DNA of 14,675 nucleotides from contig CAJTQE010000045.1 of the NCBI GenBank assembly GCA_910578655.1, positions 1 to 14,675 of the forward strand, in the 5' to 3' direction. The notes beneath the pieces were generated by a model. That model had not been told where the DNA came from and ran no database searches. It saw only the letters and a list, made by a program, of their open reading frames with translations. The stretch comes from an uncultured Christensenella sp. GTDB lineage: Bacteria; Bacillota; Clostridia; Christensenellales; Borkfalkiaceae. This document shows, piece by piece, positions 1 to 7,186 of this stretch. Every line of letters begins with the position of its first letter. Position 1 is the stretch's first letter. The translations under genes were made by a program, and so were the position numbers.

Positions 1-37
1 TTATGGTTAACAAATTAATAAAAAATAAGCTTTTGAA

Positions 38-47
38 TTGGCGCCAA
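38..47. promoter_or_regulatory. Perfect 10-bp palindrome upstream of the first gene
   Basis: TTGGCGCCAA is a perfect palindrome in an otherwise AT-rich leader, about 65 bases before the ATG at 111. It could be an operator. No convincing -35/-10 pair can be placed around it, so the function is a guess. Confidence 0.2.
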
Positions 48-110
48 AACCTTTTTTTCAATTATTTGAATGTTTATTAACATCTATAAAAAAATTTTTT
101 GGAGGTTTTT

Positions 111-602
111 ATGAGCAAAAACAAAAAAATTGACCTGTTTGGATTTATCGTCTTTGGCGTACTACTGCTTTCTATCGTAATGGCAATAGTCGGCATTTGC
201 ATTGATTGGACGGCAGGTAAAATTGAAAGCATTATCGGCAATAGCGAATCGATTTCTTTTACACTTTCGGAATTAGCGAAAAATGACACGGACTCATTTA
301 CGGTAATGCAAACATTTGCTTACATAACTTTGGCGCTTACCGGCGCCGCTACTATTACCTTTGTAGTTTCAAAATTCCTTAATCTGGGTTTTTTCAAATT
401 TATAGTCGTAGTCGTTTGCGTACTTCTTATCGTCAGTGCAATCATAACGATAGCAACTACTTTCAGTTTCTGCGGAAATTATAAGATAGATGGCGGTTTG
501 GTCGGAACAAAATGTGTGCCTGCGGCAGGCGCTTGGCTGCTTACAATATTCTCCGTAATCGGGGGGCTTGCAGGAATTGTCGGCGCATTAAAAAAGCAGT
601 AA
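111..602 (+). CDS. Small four-helix membrane protein of unknown function
   Basis: The protein is 163 residues long. I chose the ATG at 111 because GGAGG lies at 101-105, five bases upstream; a TTG at 99 also opens the frame but overlaps that site. Four hydrophobic segments are visible, roughly residues 9-30, 63-84, 93-115 and 138-160. A polar loop of about 30 residues follows segment 1, and a short loop with two Cys (FCGNYKI...GTKC) precedes segment 4. The N terminus (MSKNKKIDLF) and the end (ALKKQ) are basic, suggesting both face the cytoplasm. The topology resembles claudin-like or small tetraspanning proteins, but I do not recognise a family. The gene stands alone and ends just before a hairpin terminator shared with the convergent transporter gene. 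Confidence 0.75.
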   Translation: MSKNKKIDLFGFIVFGVLLLSIVMAIVGICIDWTAGKIESIIGNSESISFTLSELAKNDTDSFTVMQTFAYITLALTGAATITFVVSKFLNLGFFKFIVVVVCVLLIVSAIITIATTFSFCGNYKIDGGLVGTKCVPAAGAWLLTIFSVIGGLAGIVGALKKQ

Positions 603-614
603 ACTAAAAACATT

Positions 615-641
615 AAGGGAACCGTTTGGTTCCCTTTTTTT
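615..641. terminator. Bidirectional intrinsic terminator
   Basis: The hairpin AAGGGAACC-GTTT-GGTTCCCTT is followed by a run of T on the + strand (635-641). Going the other way it is followed by a weaker T-rich stretch. It sits between two convergent genes and overlaps the last codons of the minus-strand one. Confidence 0.85.
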
Positions 642-2034
642 ATACGCACTCTTCCGTTTGTTGAATTTTAACTTTTTCGTAATACTTCTTTTTCTTTATA
701 TAAACCAAAATGAATACAAGTAAATGAACTGCAAAAGTTACAACCCACGAAAGCGGATACGATATCGAAAGTCCCTGCAAGGAATGCAAAGAATCTATTT
801 TGAAGGCAGTATAAACCCACAGAATACGCAAGCCGCAAGCGCCCAAAAGAGATACTATCGTCGGCAACAGAGAATATCCCACACCCCTTATTGCATACGC
901 CATTGCGTCCATAAGTCCGCAAATAAAATAAGTAAATCCTATAATCAATAAACGGCTGCATCCGGCCTCTATAGCCTCAGGCGAAGTCAAATAAATTGAC
1001 AATAGCGGTTTTGCAAATACTGCAACCAAAGAACCAAAATAGATTCCGAACATACAGACGAAAGAGGCTGAATACCAAACGGCTTTTTTAATGTTTTGCC
1101 AATTGCCTGCGCCGTAATTTGCCGAAACGAAAGCTATGCACGCCTGCGAAACCGAACTCATTGTTACAAAAACGAAACCTTCTATCGAACAAGCCGCGCC
1201 GTTACCTGCGACGACAACTTCACCAAGTGCATTTACGCTTGACTGAATAACCACATTTGAAAGAGAAAATATCGCGCCCTGAAGTCCTGCCGGCAAGCCA
1301 ACCCTTGCAATTTCTATTGCCTCGTTTTTATAAAAACGCATTTCCTTAAACTTAAAATGGAAAAATCCCTTATTGCGCATAAGGCAAACGACTACGCAAC
1401 CTGCCGAAATTGCCTGCGAAAGTATAGTTCCAAGCGCAACACCGGCAACGTCCATTTTACATACTATAACGAAAAACAGGTTGAACGCGACGTTAAACAA
1501 ACCCGAAACCGCCAAGAAATAGAACGGGCGTTTGGTATCGCCCACAGCGCGCAAAAGCGATGCGCCGAAGTTGTAAATAAGCGAAAAAGGCGCGCCTATA
1601 AAGTAAATTCTCAAATACTGGGTAGACAAATCGATAATAGCATCCGGCGTATCCATCCATACAAGGAAATATCCCGAACAAAACACGCCGAACACACCGA
1701 GAATCACACCGAAAATTGCCGACATAATCATCGAAGTATAAGCTATCTTCTGCCCTTTTTCCTGCAAGTTTGCACCGAAACAACGTGCCATTAATACGTT
1801 TGCGCCAACGCTCAGACCCATAAAGAGTTGAGTTATTAGGTTGATTAGCGAATTGGTTGCCGAAATTGCGCCGACGGAATTGTCGGAACCGAACTGTCCG
1901 CAAACGACGAGGTCGGTTGCATTGTATAAAAGTTGTAAAAGACCCGAAAGGATAATCGGAAACGAAAACATCAAAATATTTTTGAACAGATTTCCGCTTG
2001 TCATATCCACTGTTTTTTTAGTAAACTTAATCAT
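640..2034 (-). CDS. MATE family efflux transporter
   Basis: An inner-membrane antiporter of the MATE (multidrug and toxic compound extrusion) family. Such proteins use a Na+ or H+ gradient to export organic cations or drugs; the substrate here cannot be told. From the ATG at 2034 it has 464 residues, normal for the family. It opens with the family signature: DMTSGNLFKNILMFSFPIIL, then LLQLLYNATDLVVCGQFG. About 12 hydrophobic segments follow in two homologous halves, the second starting near ARVGLPAGLQGAIFSLSNVV. The end is a basic cytoplasmic tail (YIKKKKYYEK). The start is uncertain. A TTG at 2073 is the -35 box of the promoter, so it is excluded. The ATG at 2034 would leave almost no leader, and the ATG at 2004 (MTSGN) would give a 34-base leader with only a weak ribosome binding site. 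The gene is monocistronic. Confidence 0.95.
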   Translation of the reverse strand: MIKFTKKTVDMTSGNLFKNILMFSFPIILSGLLQLLYNATDLVVCGQFGSDNSVGAISATNSLINLITQLFMGLSVGANVLMARCFGANLQEKGQKIAYTSMIMSAIFGVILGVFGVFCSGYFLVWMDTPDAIIDLSTQYLRIYFIGAPFSLIYNFGASLLRAVGDTKRPFYFLAVSGLFNVAFNLFFVIVCKMDVAGVALGTILSQAISAGCVVVCLMRNKGFFHFKFKEMRFYKNEAIEIARVGLPAGLQGAIFSLSNVVIQSSVNALGEVVVAGNGAACSIEGFVFVTMSSVSQACIAFVSANYGAGNWQNIKKAVWYSASFVCMFGIYFGSLVAVFAKPLLSIYLTSPEAIEAGCSRLLIIGFTYFICGLMDAMAYAIRGVGYSLLPTIVSLLGACGLRILWVYTAFKIDSLHSLQGLSISYPLSWVVTFAVHLLVFILVYIKKKKYYEKVKIQQTEECV

Positions 2035-2044
2035 ATGAACTGAT

Positions 2045-2073
2045 ATTATATAACAGTTAAAAAATAAATTCAA
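2045..2073 (-). promoter_or_regulatory. Sigma-A type promoter of the MATE gene
   Basis: On the minus strand TTGAAT (2068-2073) and TATAAT (2045-2050) are 17 bases apart. Transcription should start near 2038, only a few bases before the ATG at 2034. This implies either a leaderless message or use of the ATG at 2004. Confidence 0.6.
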
Positions 2074-2102
2074 ATAAAATTACGGCAAAATCCGCAATTT
2101 AT

Positions 2103-2130
2103 TTGGAAACCGCCGAAAAGTGTCTATTAT
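2103..2130 (+). promoter_or_regulatory. Possible promoter of the XRE-comEC unit
   Basis: TTGGAA (2103-2108) and TATTAT (2125-2130) are 16 bases apart on the + strand. The region is very AT-rich, so chance matches are likely. It is the best candidate before the regulator gene. Confidence 0.35.
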
Positions 2131-2186
2131 ATCGTTAAATATGGCTATACATAACTATATTATTATAAAAATTAATACTAAAATTA

Positions 2187-2218
2187 TAGTTGCCCATAAC
2201 AATATAGGTAGGCAACTA
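2187..2218 (+). promoter_or_regulatory. Inverted repeat covering the regulator's ribosome binding site
   Basis: TAGTTGCC (2187-2194) and GGCAACTA (2211-2218) form perfect 8-base arms around a 16-base spacer. The right arm contains the second GG of the AGGTAGG ribosome binding site and ends directly before the ATG at 2219. It could be an operator for autoregulation by the encoded XRE protein, or an RNA hairpin that hides the ribosome binding site. The sequence does not decide between them. Confidence 0.45.
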
Positions 2219-2461
2219 ATGAATAATATTAATCACGCTTTGGTATTAAGAATAAATGAGCTTTTAAAAGAAAAGCATATTACGAGATACAGACTTGCTC
2301 TTGAAAGCGGAATACCTCATTCTACTTTGAAGAATATTATGCACGAAACGGTTAAAGATAACTTACTTTCTACGACTATTTTAATTGCTAACGGTTTCGG
2401 CATGTCGGTAAGCCAATTTTTGGATAGCTCGCTATTTAATGAAGAAAATTTAAATATTTAA
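2219..2461 (+). CDS. XRE family helix-turn-helix regulator
   Basis: An 80-residue single-domain DNA-binding protein of the Cro/C1 (XRE) type. The ATG at 2219 has AGGTAGG six bases upstream; an in-frame start near 2120 would add an unrelated AT-rich leader. Helices are readable: residues 1-15 (HALVLRINELLKEK), the HTH near residues 19-45 (TRYRLALESGIPHSTLKNIM), then a last helix (SQFLDSSLF) typical of XRE proteins. There is no sensor or dimerisation domain. The stop lies nine bases before the ComEC-like gene, which has no ribosome binding site of its own, so the two are probably co-transcribed and translationally coupled. The inverted repeat at its start makes autoregulation plausible. Its targets are unknown. 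Confidence 0.85.
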   Translation: MNNINHALVLRINELLKEKHITRYRLALESGIPHSTLKNIMHETVKDNLLSTTILIANGFGMSVSQFLDSSLFNEENLNI

Positions 2462-2470
2462 TTTAAACGT

Positions 2471-4510
2471 ATGAAAAAGTTAGTCAACATAAGATTCCCG
2501 TTTTTAATAGCCGTCTCGTTAATTGCAGGTATTTTGCTTGGCTATCTCTTTATACGCATTAACCTGAGCTTATTTTTTATTATCGCAATTATTCCTTACT
2601 CTGCGATAATTTTTATTTTATGCATTATATATTCAAAGAAAAAGCTTTTAATTTATTGCGCTTGTGCTCTTATATTTTTCGTTATAGGCACTGCGTGCAG
2701 TTATTTTAAAATCAACGATTTTGACACCAAAGAAATTACAAACGGCGACACTTATTCTATAACAGCCACGGTTTGCGAAAAGGGAAATTACGACGGCGGC
2801 GAATATCTTATAGTAAAAAACGTGAAAGCGGACGGTCATAAAATTAAAGGTAAAATCAAAGTTTATCTATCAGATTCCTACGGCGAATTTTGTGATGTCG
2901 GATACCGCGTAAATTTCAGCGCGAAAATGTATACTTACGACGCCTTCCCTTACGGTAAACTTAATTATAACGCCGTAAATTCCGTCAAATATCAGTGCCG
3001 CGTTTACGGAGATTTAACTTCCGAATTCCGTTTTTCGCTGTTCGGAACAATAAACGCAGCCGTGCGCCACAGCTTATATAATAACCTCGACTATAACACC
3101 GCATCGGTTGCATACGCTATGCTTACGGGCAATAGCGACGGAATTGAAGACGGCTCGATTTCCGCTTTCAGATACGGCGGTATTGCGCATATATTCGCAG
3201 TATCGGGACTGCATATAGGAATAATTTACGGACTGCTGAACTTTTTGTGCAATAAACTACATATTAAAAAAATTGTTGCGTTTTTTATTTGCTTTGGTCC
3301 CGTCTTTCTTTACGTCGGTGTTTGCGGATTTACTCTTTCTTCGATACGCGCATTGATTATGTGTGCGGTTGCGTCAATTTCAAAAATTTCTTTTGCAAAG
3401 TATGATGCTTTAAACTCGCTTTCGGTTGCCGTCATCGCAATACTTTTATTGAACCCCTTAAGTCTGTTCAGCGTAGGTTTTCAGCTTTCCGTGTGCGCAG
3501 TCGCCGGTATAATTATGCTATCGAAAAGCCTGTCGCGCCCGTTAAAAAAAGTTCCGCCGAAAATTAAGGATAGCTTTGCCGTTTCAATTTCTGCTCAGGC
3601 AGGAACTCTGCCGATTATGCTTATCAAATTCGGTTATATCAGCGGAGCGGGGCTAATGCTTAATATAATAGTTGTGCCGATACTCTCGATAGTTTTTGCT
3701 GTTCTGTTTGTATCGACGGTTATTTCGTTGATACTGCCGTTTATATCGCAATATATTTTGCCATACACCGTCCTTCCTTTAGAACTTGCCATTTCAATTT
3801 TCACAAACGCAGGTTTTGAAAAATCGCTTATAAGCGGATTTGGAGCAGGCGCTTTCATTCCTGTATTTTATTTTGCCCTTTTATGCATTTCCGACAAGTT
3901 CAACATTAAACTTAAATGCAGAATTATTTCTATTATCTGCGCAGTTTCGCTTTTGGGCATTTACGTTCCTTTGAAAACTTTTGCCCCGTTCGACGGGTAC
4001 AAGATAATAGTTTCTGCTTACTACGGCGGCGGCGAAGTACTTATAAAGTCGCGACAAGGGAACGTGTTGGTTATTACCGAGGAGTTGAATACAAACCGGC
4101 TTGACCGATTTCTCAGCGGTTACTACTCTTCGAATATAGACGCGCTTATCATTATCGGCGGCGAAAACTGTGCAAATACTGTCGGGAAAACCGAGCTTGA
4201 TTGCAATGCTTACGTTTACGGAAATTATATAAACGTTCAGCCGTTTAAAGATAAAACAATAATATATGAAAATAATTTTTCAATTAACGGCATCGAATTC
4301 AAATTTGCCGACGGATATTCTCTTATTGCAGTTTGCGGCGATAAAAGCATCGGAATATGCTCAGGAAAATATATTCCTTTTGACTATTGCGATTTACTTA
4401 TTACAGACAGTTTTGACGATTGTATGTCATCGACTACGGTAAGCTTTAATGAACGCAAATTAGATAACTGTATATATAACGACGGTGATTTTATCCTTAA
4501 AATGAAATAA
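2471..4510 (+). CDS. comEC: ComEC/Rec2-like DNA uptake channel with degenerate nuclease domain
   Basis: In naturally competent bacteria ComEC is the inner-membrane channel that takes single-stranded DNA into the cytoplasm. The protein has 679 residues. Visible in order: three N-terminal hydrophobic helices (about 1-75); a soluble OB-fold-like domain (about 80-190, ITATVCEKGNYDGGEYLIV); the Competence domain with the hallmark FAVSGLHIGIIYG near residue 250, followed by several helices to about 500; and a C-terminal region in the place of the metallo-beta-lactamase domain. Complete ComEC proteins have a D-G-Q-G-D strand and an HxHxDH metal motif in that region. Here the corresponding stretches read YYGGGEVLIKSRQGNVLVIT and IIIGGENCANTVG, so the metal ligands are gone and hydrolase activity is unlikely. 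No ribosome binding site precedes the ATG, suggesting coupling to the upstream regulator. Other com genes are not in the window. Confidence 0.9.
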   Translation: MKKLVNIRFPFLIAVSLIAGILLGYLFIRINLSLFFIIAIIPYSAIIFILCIIYSKKKLLIYCACALIFFVIGTACSYFKINDFDTKEITNGDTYSITATVCEKGNYDGGEYLIVKNVKADGHKIKGKIKVYLSDSYGEFCDVGYRVNFSAKMYTYDAFPYGKLNYNAVNSVKYQCRVYGDLTSEFRFSLFGTINAAVRHSLYNNLDYNTASVAYAMLTGNSDGIEDGSISAFRYGGIAHIFAVSGLHIGIIYGLLNFLCNKLHIKKIVAFFICFGPVFLYVGVCGFTLSSIRALIMCAVASISKISFAKYDALNSLSVAVIAILLLNPLSLFSVGFQLSVCAVAGIIMLSKSLSRPLKKVPPKIKDSFAVSISAQAGTLPIMLIKFGYISGAGLMLNIIVVPILSIVFAVLFVSTVISLILPFISQYILPYTVLPLELAISIFTNAGFEKSLISGFGAGAFIPVFYFALLCISDKFNIKLKCRIISIICAVSLLGIYVPLKTFAPFDGYKIIVSAYYGGGEVLIKSRQGNVLVITEELNTNRLDRFLSGYYSSNIDALIIIGGENCANTVGKTELDCNAYVYGNYINVQPFKDKTIIYENNFSINGIEFKFADGYSLIAVCGDKSIGICSGKYIPFDYCDLLITDSFDDCMSSTTVSFNERKLDNCIYNDGDFILKMK

Positions 4511-4537
4511 ACGACAGGCAGAGCCTGTCGTTTTTTT
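4509..4537. terminator. Strong intrinsic terminator after the ComEC-like gene
   Basis: The perfect stem ACGACAGGC-AGA-GCCTGTCGT is followed by seven T on the + strand, directly after the TAA at 4508-4510. It lies between convergent genes. On the minus strand it is followed by a looser TTTATTTCATTTT, so it may also end the collagen-like transcript. Confidence 0.9.
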
Positions 4538-4970
4538 ATGGTTAATTGTCTATCTTTTTAACGGTCAGCGTAGTATTGACTCCGCTGCCGAGCGTTAACC
4601 CAACCGCAAGCAATGCAGATACCGCCATATCTATTACATCGCCAGCATTAAGTTCAATTAAGAAACTGCCGTTATACAGCGACCCCACGCCAACCGACAG
4701 AGCGCGCGCGATAGTTGCCTGCGGTATTGCAACTCCGTTCCTGCGGACTGCCAACGTGACAGTAGTGCCAAGCGCAACAGACACGTTGGAATAATAGTTA
4801 ATTTCGTATACACCTTCGGTTACGGCAGTGATACTGTTTGCAGGTGAATACGCCATATTTTTAAGCGGCATATTTGAAGGCAAGGGAAGCTGTGTAGTTC
4901 CGCCTATAGTCAAATTAAGCGTCTGTGGTGTAGCGTTATATAATCCGCCGTAAGCACTGAGTTCGGCAAT

Positions 4971-5078
4971 CCCCGTTGCGCCCGTAGGACCCGTAGGGCC
5001 TGTCGCTCCGTCTGCTCCTGCTGCGCCCGTGGGGCCTGTGGGACCTATCGCTCCGTCTGCTCCCGTTGCGCCCGTTGC
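4971..5078 (-). repeat. Gly-X-Y coding repeats
   Basis: Thirty-six codons form twelve collagen triplets. Within them a 45-base unit (ADG AxG PTG PTG AxG) occurs twice with silent and Ala/Thr or Ile/Thr differences. The repeated codons GGA-GCA-ACG-GGC offer several near-identical target sites for site-specific insertion. Confidence 0.85.
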
Positions 5079-5080
5079 TC
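5079..5080. other. Inferred left attachment junction (core GA on the minus strand)
   Basis: On the minus strand, non-collagen sequence (TAAAGCAAAAGA) changes to collagen codons (GCAACGGGCGCA) here. TnpX and TndX recombinases of Tn4451 and Tn5397 are known to recombine at a GA dinucleotide. GA falls exactly at this change, and GGA-GCA-ACG-GGC would be a normal uninterrupted repeat. The exact base is inferred. Confidence 0.5.
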
Positions 5081-5087
5081 TTTTGCT

Positions 5088-6722
5088 TTAAGGGACAGTT
5101 TTTACTCTTTTTAGTTGATATTCCGCAAGACTTTCGCCTTTTCGGAACTTATAATGAATATCAATCTCGCGTTCTACATTGTTGGCAACCTTTTCTCCTA
5201 CGGCTATGTAGTCGATAAGCTGTAAGCACATCTCGCGCGTAAGGCTTTCGCCTTTACCGTAGCGTTTTAATCTTCGTATGTATTCCTCTGCGTCCTCGTC
5301 GTCTTTATTCGATTCGGCAAGGCGTTTTTCAATCTCGCCGATTGTTCGTTGTACCGACTCCTTTTCGGCTTGGTACTTTTCGCAAAGGATTATACAAACG
5401 CTTTCGGGCATCTTACCCAATACCCTTTCTTCAAACGCGATTTGTATTAACTTGTCTAATTCGACAAGTCTGTTTTTGTTTGCTTTGAGTTGCTTTTCGT
5501 CGGAATAACGGCTCTGCTCGGTATGCTTTGAACGCTCTCTCAAAAATCGCTCTTTAACTTTCGTTTCGTCAATCTCCACTTCTTCTAACAATGAGTGAAT
5601 ATCGTCCAAAACCAATGCTTCAAGTAGCTGTTCCGTGATGTGATGCGACGTGCAATACTTCTTTCCGAGATCGACATAAGTCCGGCACACAAAACAATTA
5701 TGAACGTCTTTGGCTGATTTGAATTTGAGTTTTTTACCGCAATTCGGACAAACGACCAACCCCGATAACGGATGCACCACGTTTGATTTATCAGACCGTC
5801 CGCGCTTACCCTCATAGGTCGTCTGTACTTTATCCCAAATCTCTTTGCTTATGATTGGCTCGTGGGCGTTCTCATTTATAATCCACTCACTTTCGGGTAT
5901 CTGTACAACCTTATGATTTTTATAAGATACTCGCGTCGTCTTATGCTGTATCGTATGCCCGATATATGTGGGATTTGAAAGTATCCACCTAATTGTTTCG
6001 GGATTCCAATACGGTTTACAAGGTCTGTTCCATTTACCGCCATCGAGCTTGGTATAGTACGTTGCGGGATTGGGTATTCCCTCGTCCGTTAAAATTCTCG
6101 CAATCGTCCGAGCCGAATGTCCCTGCAATCGCAAATCATATATGCGCCTTATAACAGCCGCCGCTTCTTCGTCAATTACTGCCGTGCGGCTTTCGTCATC
6201 GCCTGCTCTGTACCCGTATGGATAATTCCAATTCGTGTACTTGCCCGAACGCTGACTCGATTCCAATACCGCTCTTATCTTTTTGCTTGTATTAGCCGCG
6301 TGCCACTCGTTAAACACGTTCATTATAGGCATCATATCCATTGCGGTACTTGTTCTGTCTGCGGTATCTACGTTATCGTTGATTGCAATAAACCGTATTC
6401 CGTAAGCAGGAAATATGTAGTCTATGTACTGTCCGACTTCGATATAGTTACGACCGAACCGTGATAAATCTTTTACGATAATCGTATCTATTTTACCTGA
6501 CTTTGCATCATCTAACAATCGTTGCACGTCGGGGCGGTCGAAGTTTGTTCCCGAATATCCGTCGTCCGCATACTCGTCCACCACATTGAATCCGTGTTCT
6601 TCGGCATATTGTCGTAACAGTATTCCTTGATGCTCGATAGACATAGATTCGCCTGCTTTCTCGTCCTCTTTTGAAAGACGTTTATAAAGACCTGTTTTAT
6701 TAAGTTGTTTTTGCTTTGACAT
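5088..6722 (-). CDS. Large serine recombinase, TnpX/TndX-like integrase
   Basis: This enzyme excises and inserts the element by serine-linked strand exchange. It has 544 residues from an ATG with AAAGGAGG four bases upstream. The N-terminal resolvase domain (1-150) contains TGLYKRLSKED with predicted nucleophile Ser17 and the supporting arginines R15, R63 (FDRP), R88 and R91 (KDLSRFGRNY). The recombinase domain follows (about 165-300, YPYGYRAGDD to SNPTYIGH). Then come a zinc ribbon (C325-P-N-C328, C343/C346, C357) and a long coiled coil (about 385-480) that governs directionality in this family. All catalytic residues are intact, so the enzyme should be active. Its own promoter lies upstream, with a palindrome over the -10 box. 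Its stop is in the same frame as the interrupted collagen repeats, about 8 bases from the junction. Confidence 0.95.
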   Translation of the reverse strand: MSKQKQLNKTGLYKRLSKEDEKAGESMSIEHQGILLRQYAEEHGFNVVDEYADDGYSGTNFDRPDVQRLLDDAKSGKIDTIIVKDLSRFGRNYIEVGQYIDYIFPAYGIRFIAINDNVDTADRTSTAMDMMPIMNVFNEWHAANTSKKIRAVLESSQRSGKYTNWNYPYGYRAGDDESRTAVIDEEAAAVIRRIYDLRLQGHSARTIARILTDEGIPNPATYYTKLDGGKWNRPCKPYWNPETIRWILSNPTYIGHTIQHKTTRVSYKNHKVVQIPESEWIINENAHEPIISKEIWDKVQTTYEGKRGRSDKSNVVHPLSGLVVCPNCGKKLKFKSAKDVHNCFVCRTYVDLGKKYCTSHHITEQLLEALVLDDIHSLLEEVEIDETKVKERFLRERSKHTEQSRYSDEKQLKANKNRLVELDKLIQIAFEERVLGKMPESVCIILCEKYQAEKESVQRTIGEIEKRLAESNKDDEDAEEYIRRLKRYGKGESLTREMCLQLIDYIAVGEKVANNVEREIDIHYKFRKGESLAEYQLKRVKTVP

Positions 6723-6755
6723 TTAACCTCCTTTTCTGTCAAAGCAATTAAGTTA

Positions 6756-6774
6756 TGGTATATGTATTATACCA
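6756..6774. promoter_or_regulatory. Palindrome over the recombinase -10 box, candidate operator
   Basis: TGGTATA-TGTAT-TATACCA has perfect 7-base arms and a 5-base centre, and it includes the -10 hexamer at 6766-6771. A bound repressor would block the polymerase. I found no second copy of this palindrome in the window, so the regulator is unknown; the TnpW-like or RHH proteins are local candidates. Confidence 0.5.
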
Positions 6775-6794
6775 CAACTCACTTGACTTTGCAA
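6766..6794 (-). promoter_or_regulatory. Promoter of the serine recombinase gene
   Basis: On the minus strand TTGCAA (6789-6794) and TATAAT (6766-6771) are exactly 17 bases apart. The expected start is near 6759, leaving a leader of about 36 bases with the ribosome binding site. The gene can thus be transcribed apart from TnpW. Confidence 0.75.
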
Positions 6795-6820
6795 GACTCT
6801 TGATTGAATTTTACGAATAA

Positions 6821-7006
6821 TTATAAGCCCATTTCTCTATTGGCACGACTGATTGCAATCTCCGTCATAAGAGTGCTTAAATCTTGGTTGCCCTCAAAAT
6901 GTCTTGTAATTAAAAAACGCTTCCCATTGATTTCACATCTGCGTTGGGAAGTCGGATTATCTTCTGTTTGATTTTTTATTTTATCTGTTTTTTTATTTGC
7001 TTCCAT
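6821..7006 (-). CDS. tnpW: TnpW-like small protein
   Basis: A 61-residue protein started by ATG with AAGGGGG three bases upstream. The first half is charged and probably disordered (KKTDKIKNQTEDNP). The second half, CEINGKRFLITRHFEGNQDL, followed by a Leu-rich helix, matches my recollection of the TnpW family pattern (I-G/N-x-x-x-F/Y-x-V-x-x-H/R-F). TnpW proteins are encoded beside TnpX-type recombinases in Tn4451-like and ICE elements; their biochemical role is not established. The gene lies just upstream of the recombinase promoter, so the pair may be co-regulated. The family call is from pattern memory, not a search. Confidence 0.7.
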   Translation of the reverse strand: MEANKKTDKIKNQTEDNPTSQRRCEINGKRFLITRHFEGNQDLSTLMTEIAISRANREMGL

Positions 7007-7045
7007 ATTCCCCCTTTTTCGTTTAGGCGAATAATACTCCCTATA

Positions 7046-7075
7046 AATATATGAACGGACTGCTTGTCTGTGTAA
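7046..7075 (-). promoter_or_regulatory. Weak candidate promoter before the TnpW-like gene
   Basis: On the minus strand TTACAC (7070-7075) and TATATT (7046-7051) are 18 bases apart. The leader would be about 33 bases. Neither box is a good match. Confidence 0.3.
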
Positions 7076-7110
7076 CTTGTCCCACGCATTAAATTTACGA
7101 ACACAAAGAT

Positions 7111-7140
7111 AATGGCGAGAGCTAAACTGCTCTCGCCATT
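7111..7140 (-). terminator. Hairpin after the RHH gene, probable terminator
   Basis: A perfect 12-base stem AATGGCGAGAGC / GCTCTCGCCATT encloses a 6-base loop, 47 bases past the stop at 7187. The T run after it on the minus strand is short (ATCTTTGTG), so termination may be partial. Confidence 0.6.
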
Positions 7141-7186
7141 GCTTGAATTATTCAATTGTTATTATTTGGGGCAACTGCCCCGTAGC

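Larger units (their letters stand above)
4542..5080 (-). pseudogene. 3' half of a collagen-like (BclA-type) surface protein gene, interrupted
   Basis: The frame is open from the stop at 4542 up to about 5080. It begins with twelve uninterrupted Gly-X-Y triplets (ATG, ADG, PTG, AAG types), then a short linker (IAELSAYGGLYNATPQTLNL). It ends with a 120-residue beta-rich domain, TIGGTTQLPLP to TLTVKKIDN. This layout matches BclA-like exosporium glycoproteins and other bacterial collagen-like proteins, whose C-terminal domain is a trimeric C1q/TNF-like jelly roll. No start codon with a ribosome binding site is present; a TTG at 4913 has none. Upstream it meets the recombinase stop codon (TAA 5090-5088), which is in the same frame. 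The 5' half (N terminus and most repeats) is therefore missing, displaced by the element to the right. Any translation would need re-initiation after the recombinase stop. Confidence 0.85.

Noticed and set aside
1357..1794. 145-codon + strand frame within the MATE gene
   Set aside because: Basic, low-complexity translation antisense to a clear MATE transporter; no ribosome binding site or promoter.
4542..4913. Independent 123-residue gene starting at TTG 4913
   Set aside because: No ribosome binding site, and the frame continues upstream into collagen repeats, so it is the C-terminal domain of an interrupted gene.
4971..5078. Repeat array that might be CRISPR
   Set aside because: The repeats are contiguous Gly-X-Y codons in frame, with no unique spacers and no cas genes.
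6117..6464. 115-codon + strand frame within the serine recombinase gene
   Set aside because: Antisense shadow of intact catalytic domain sequence; Cys/Tyr/Val-rich and without motifs.
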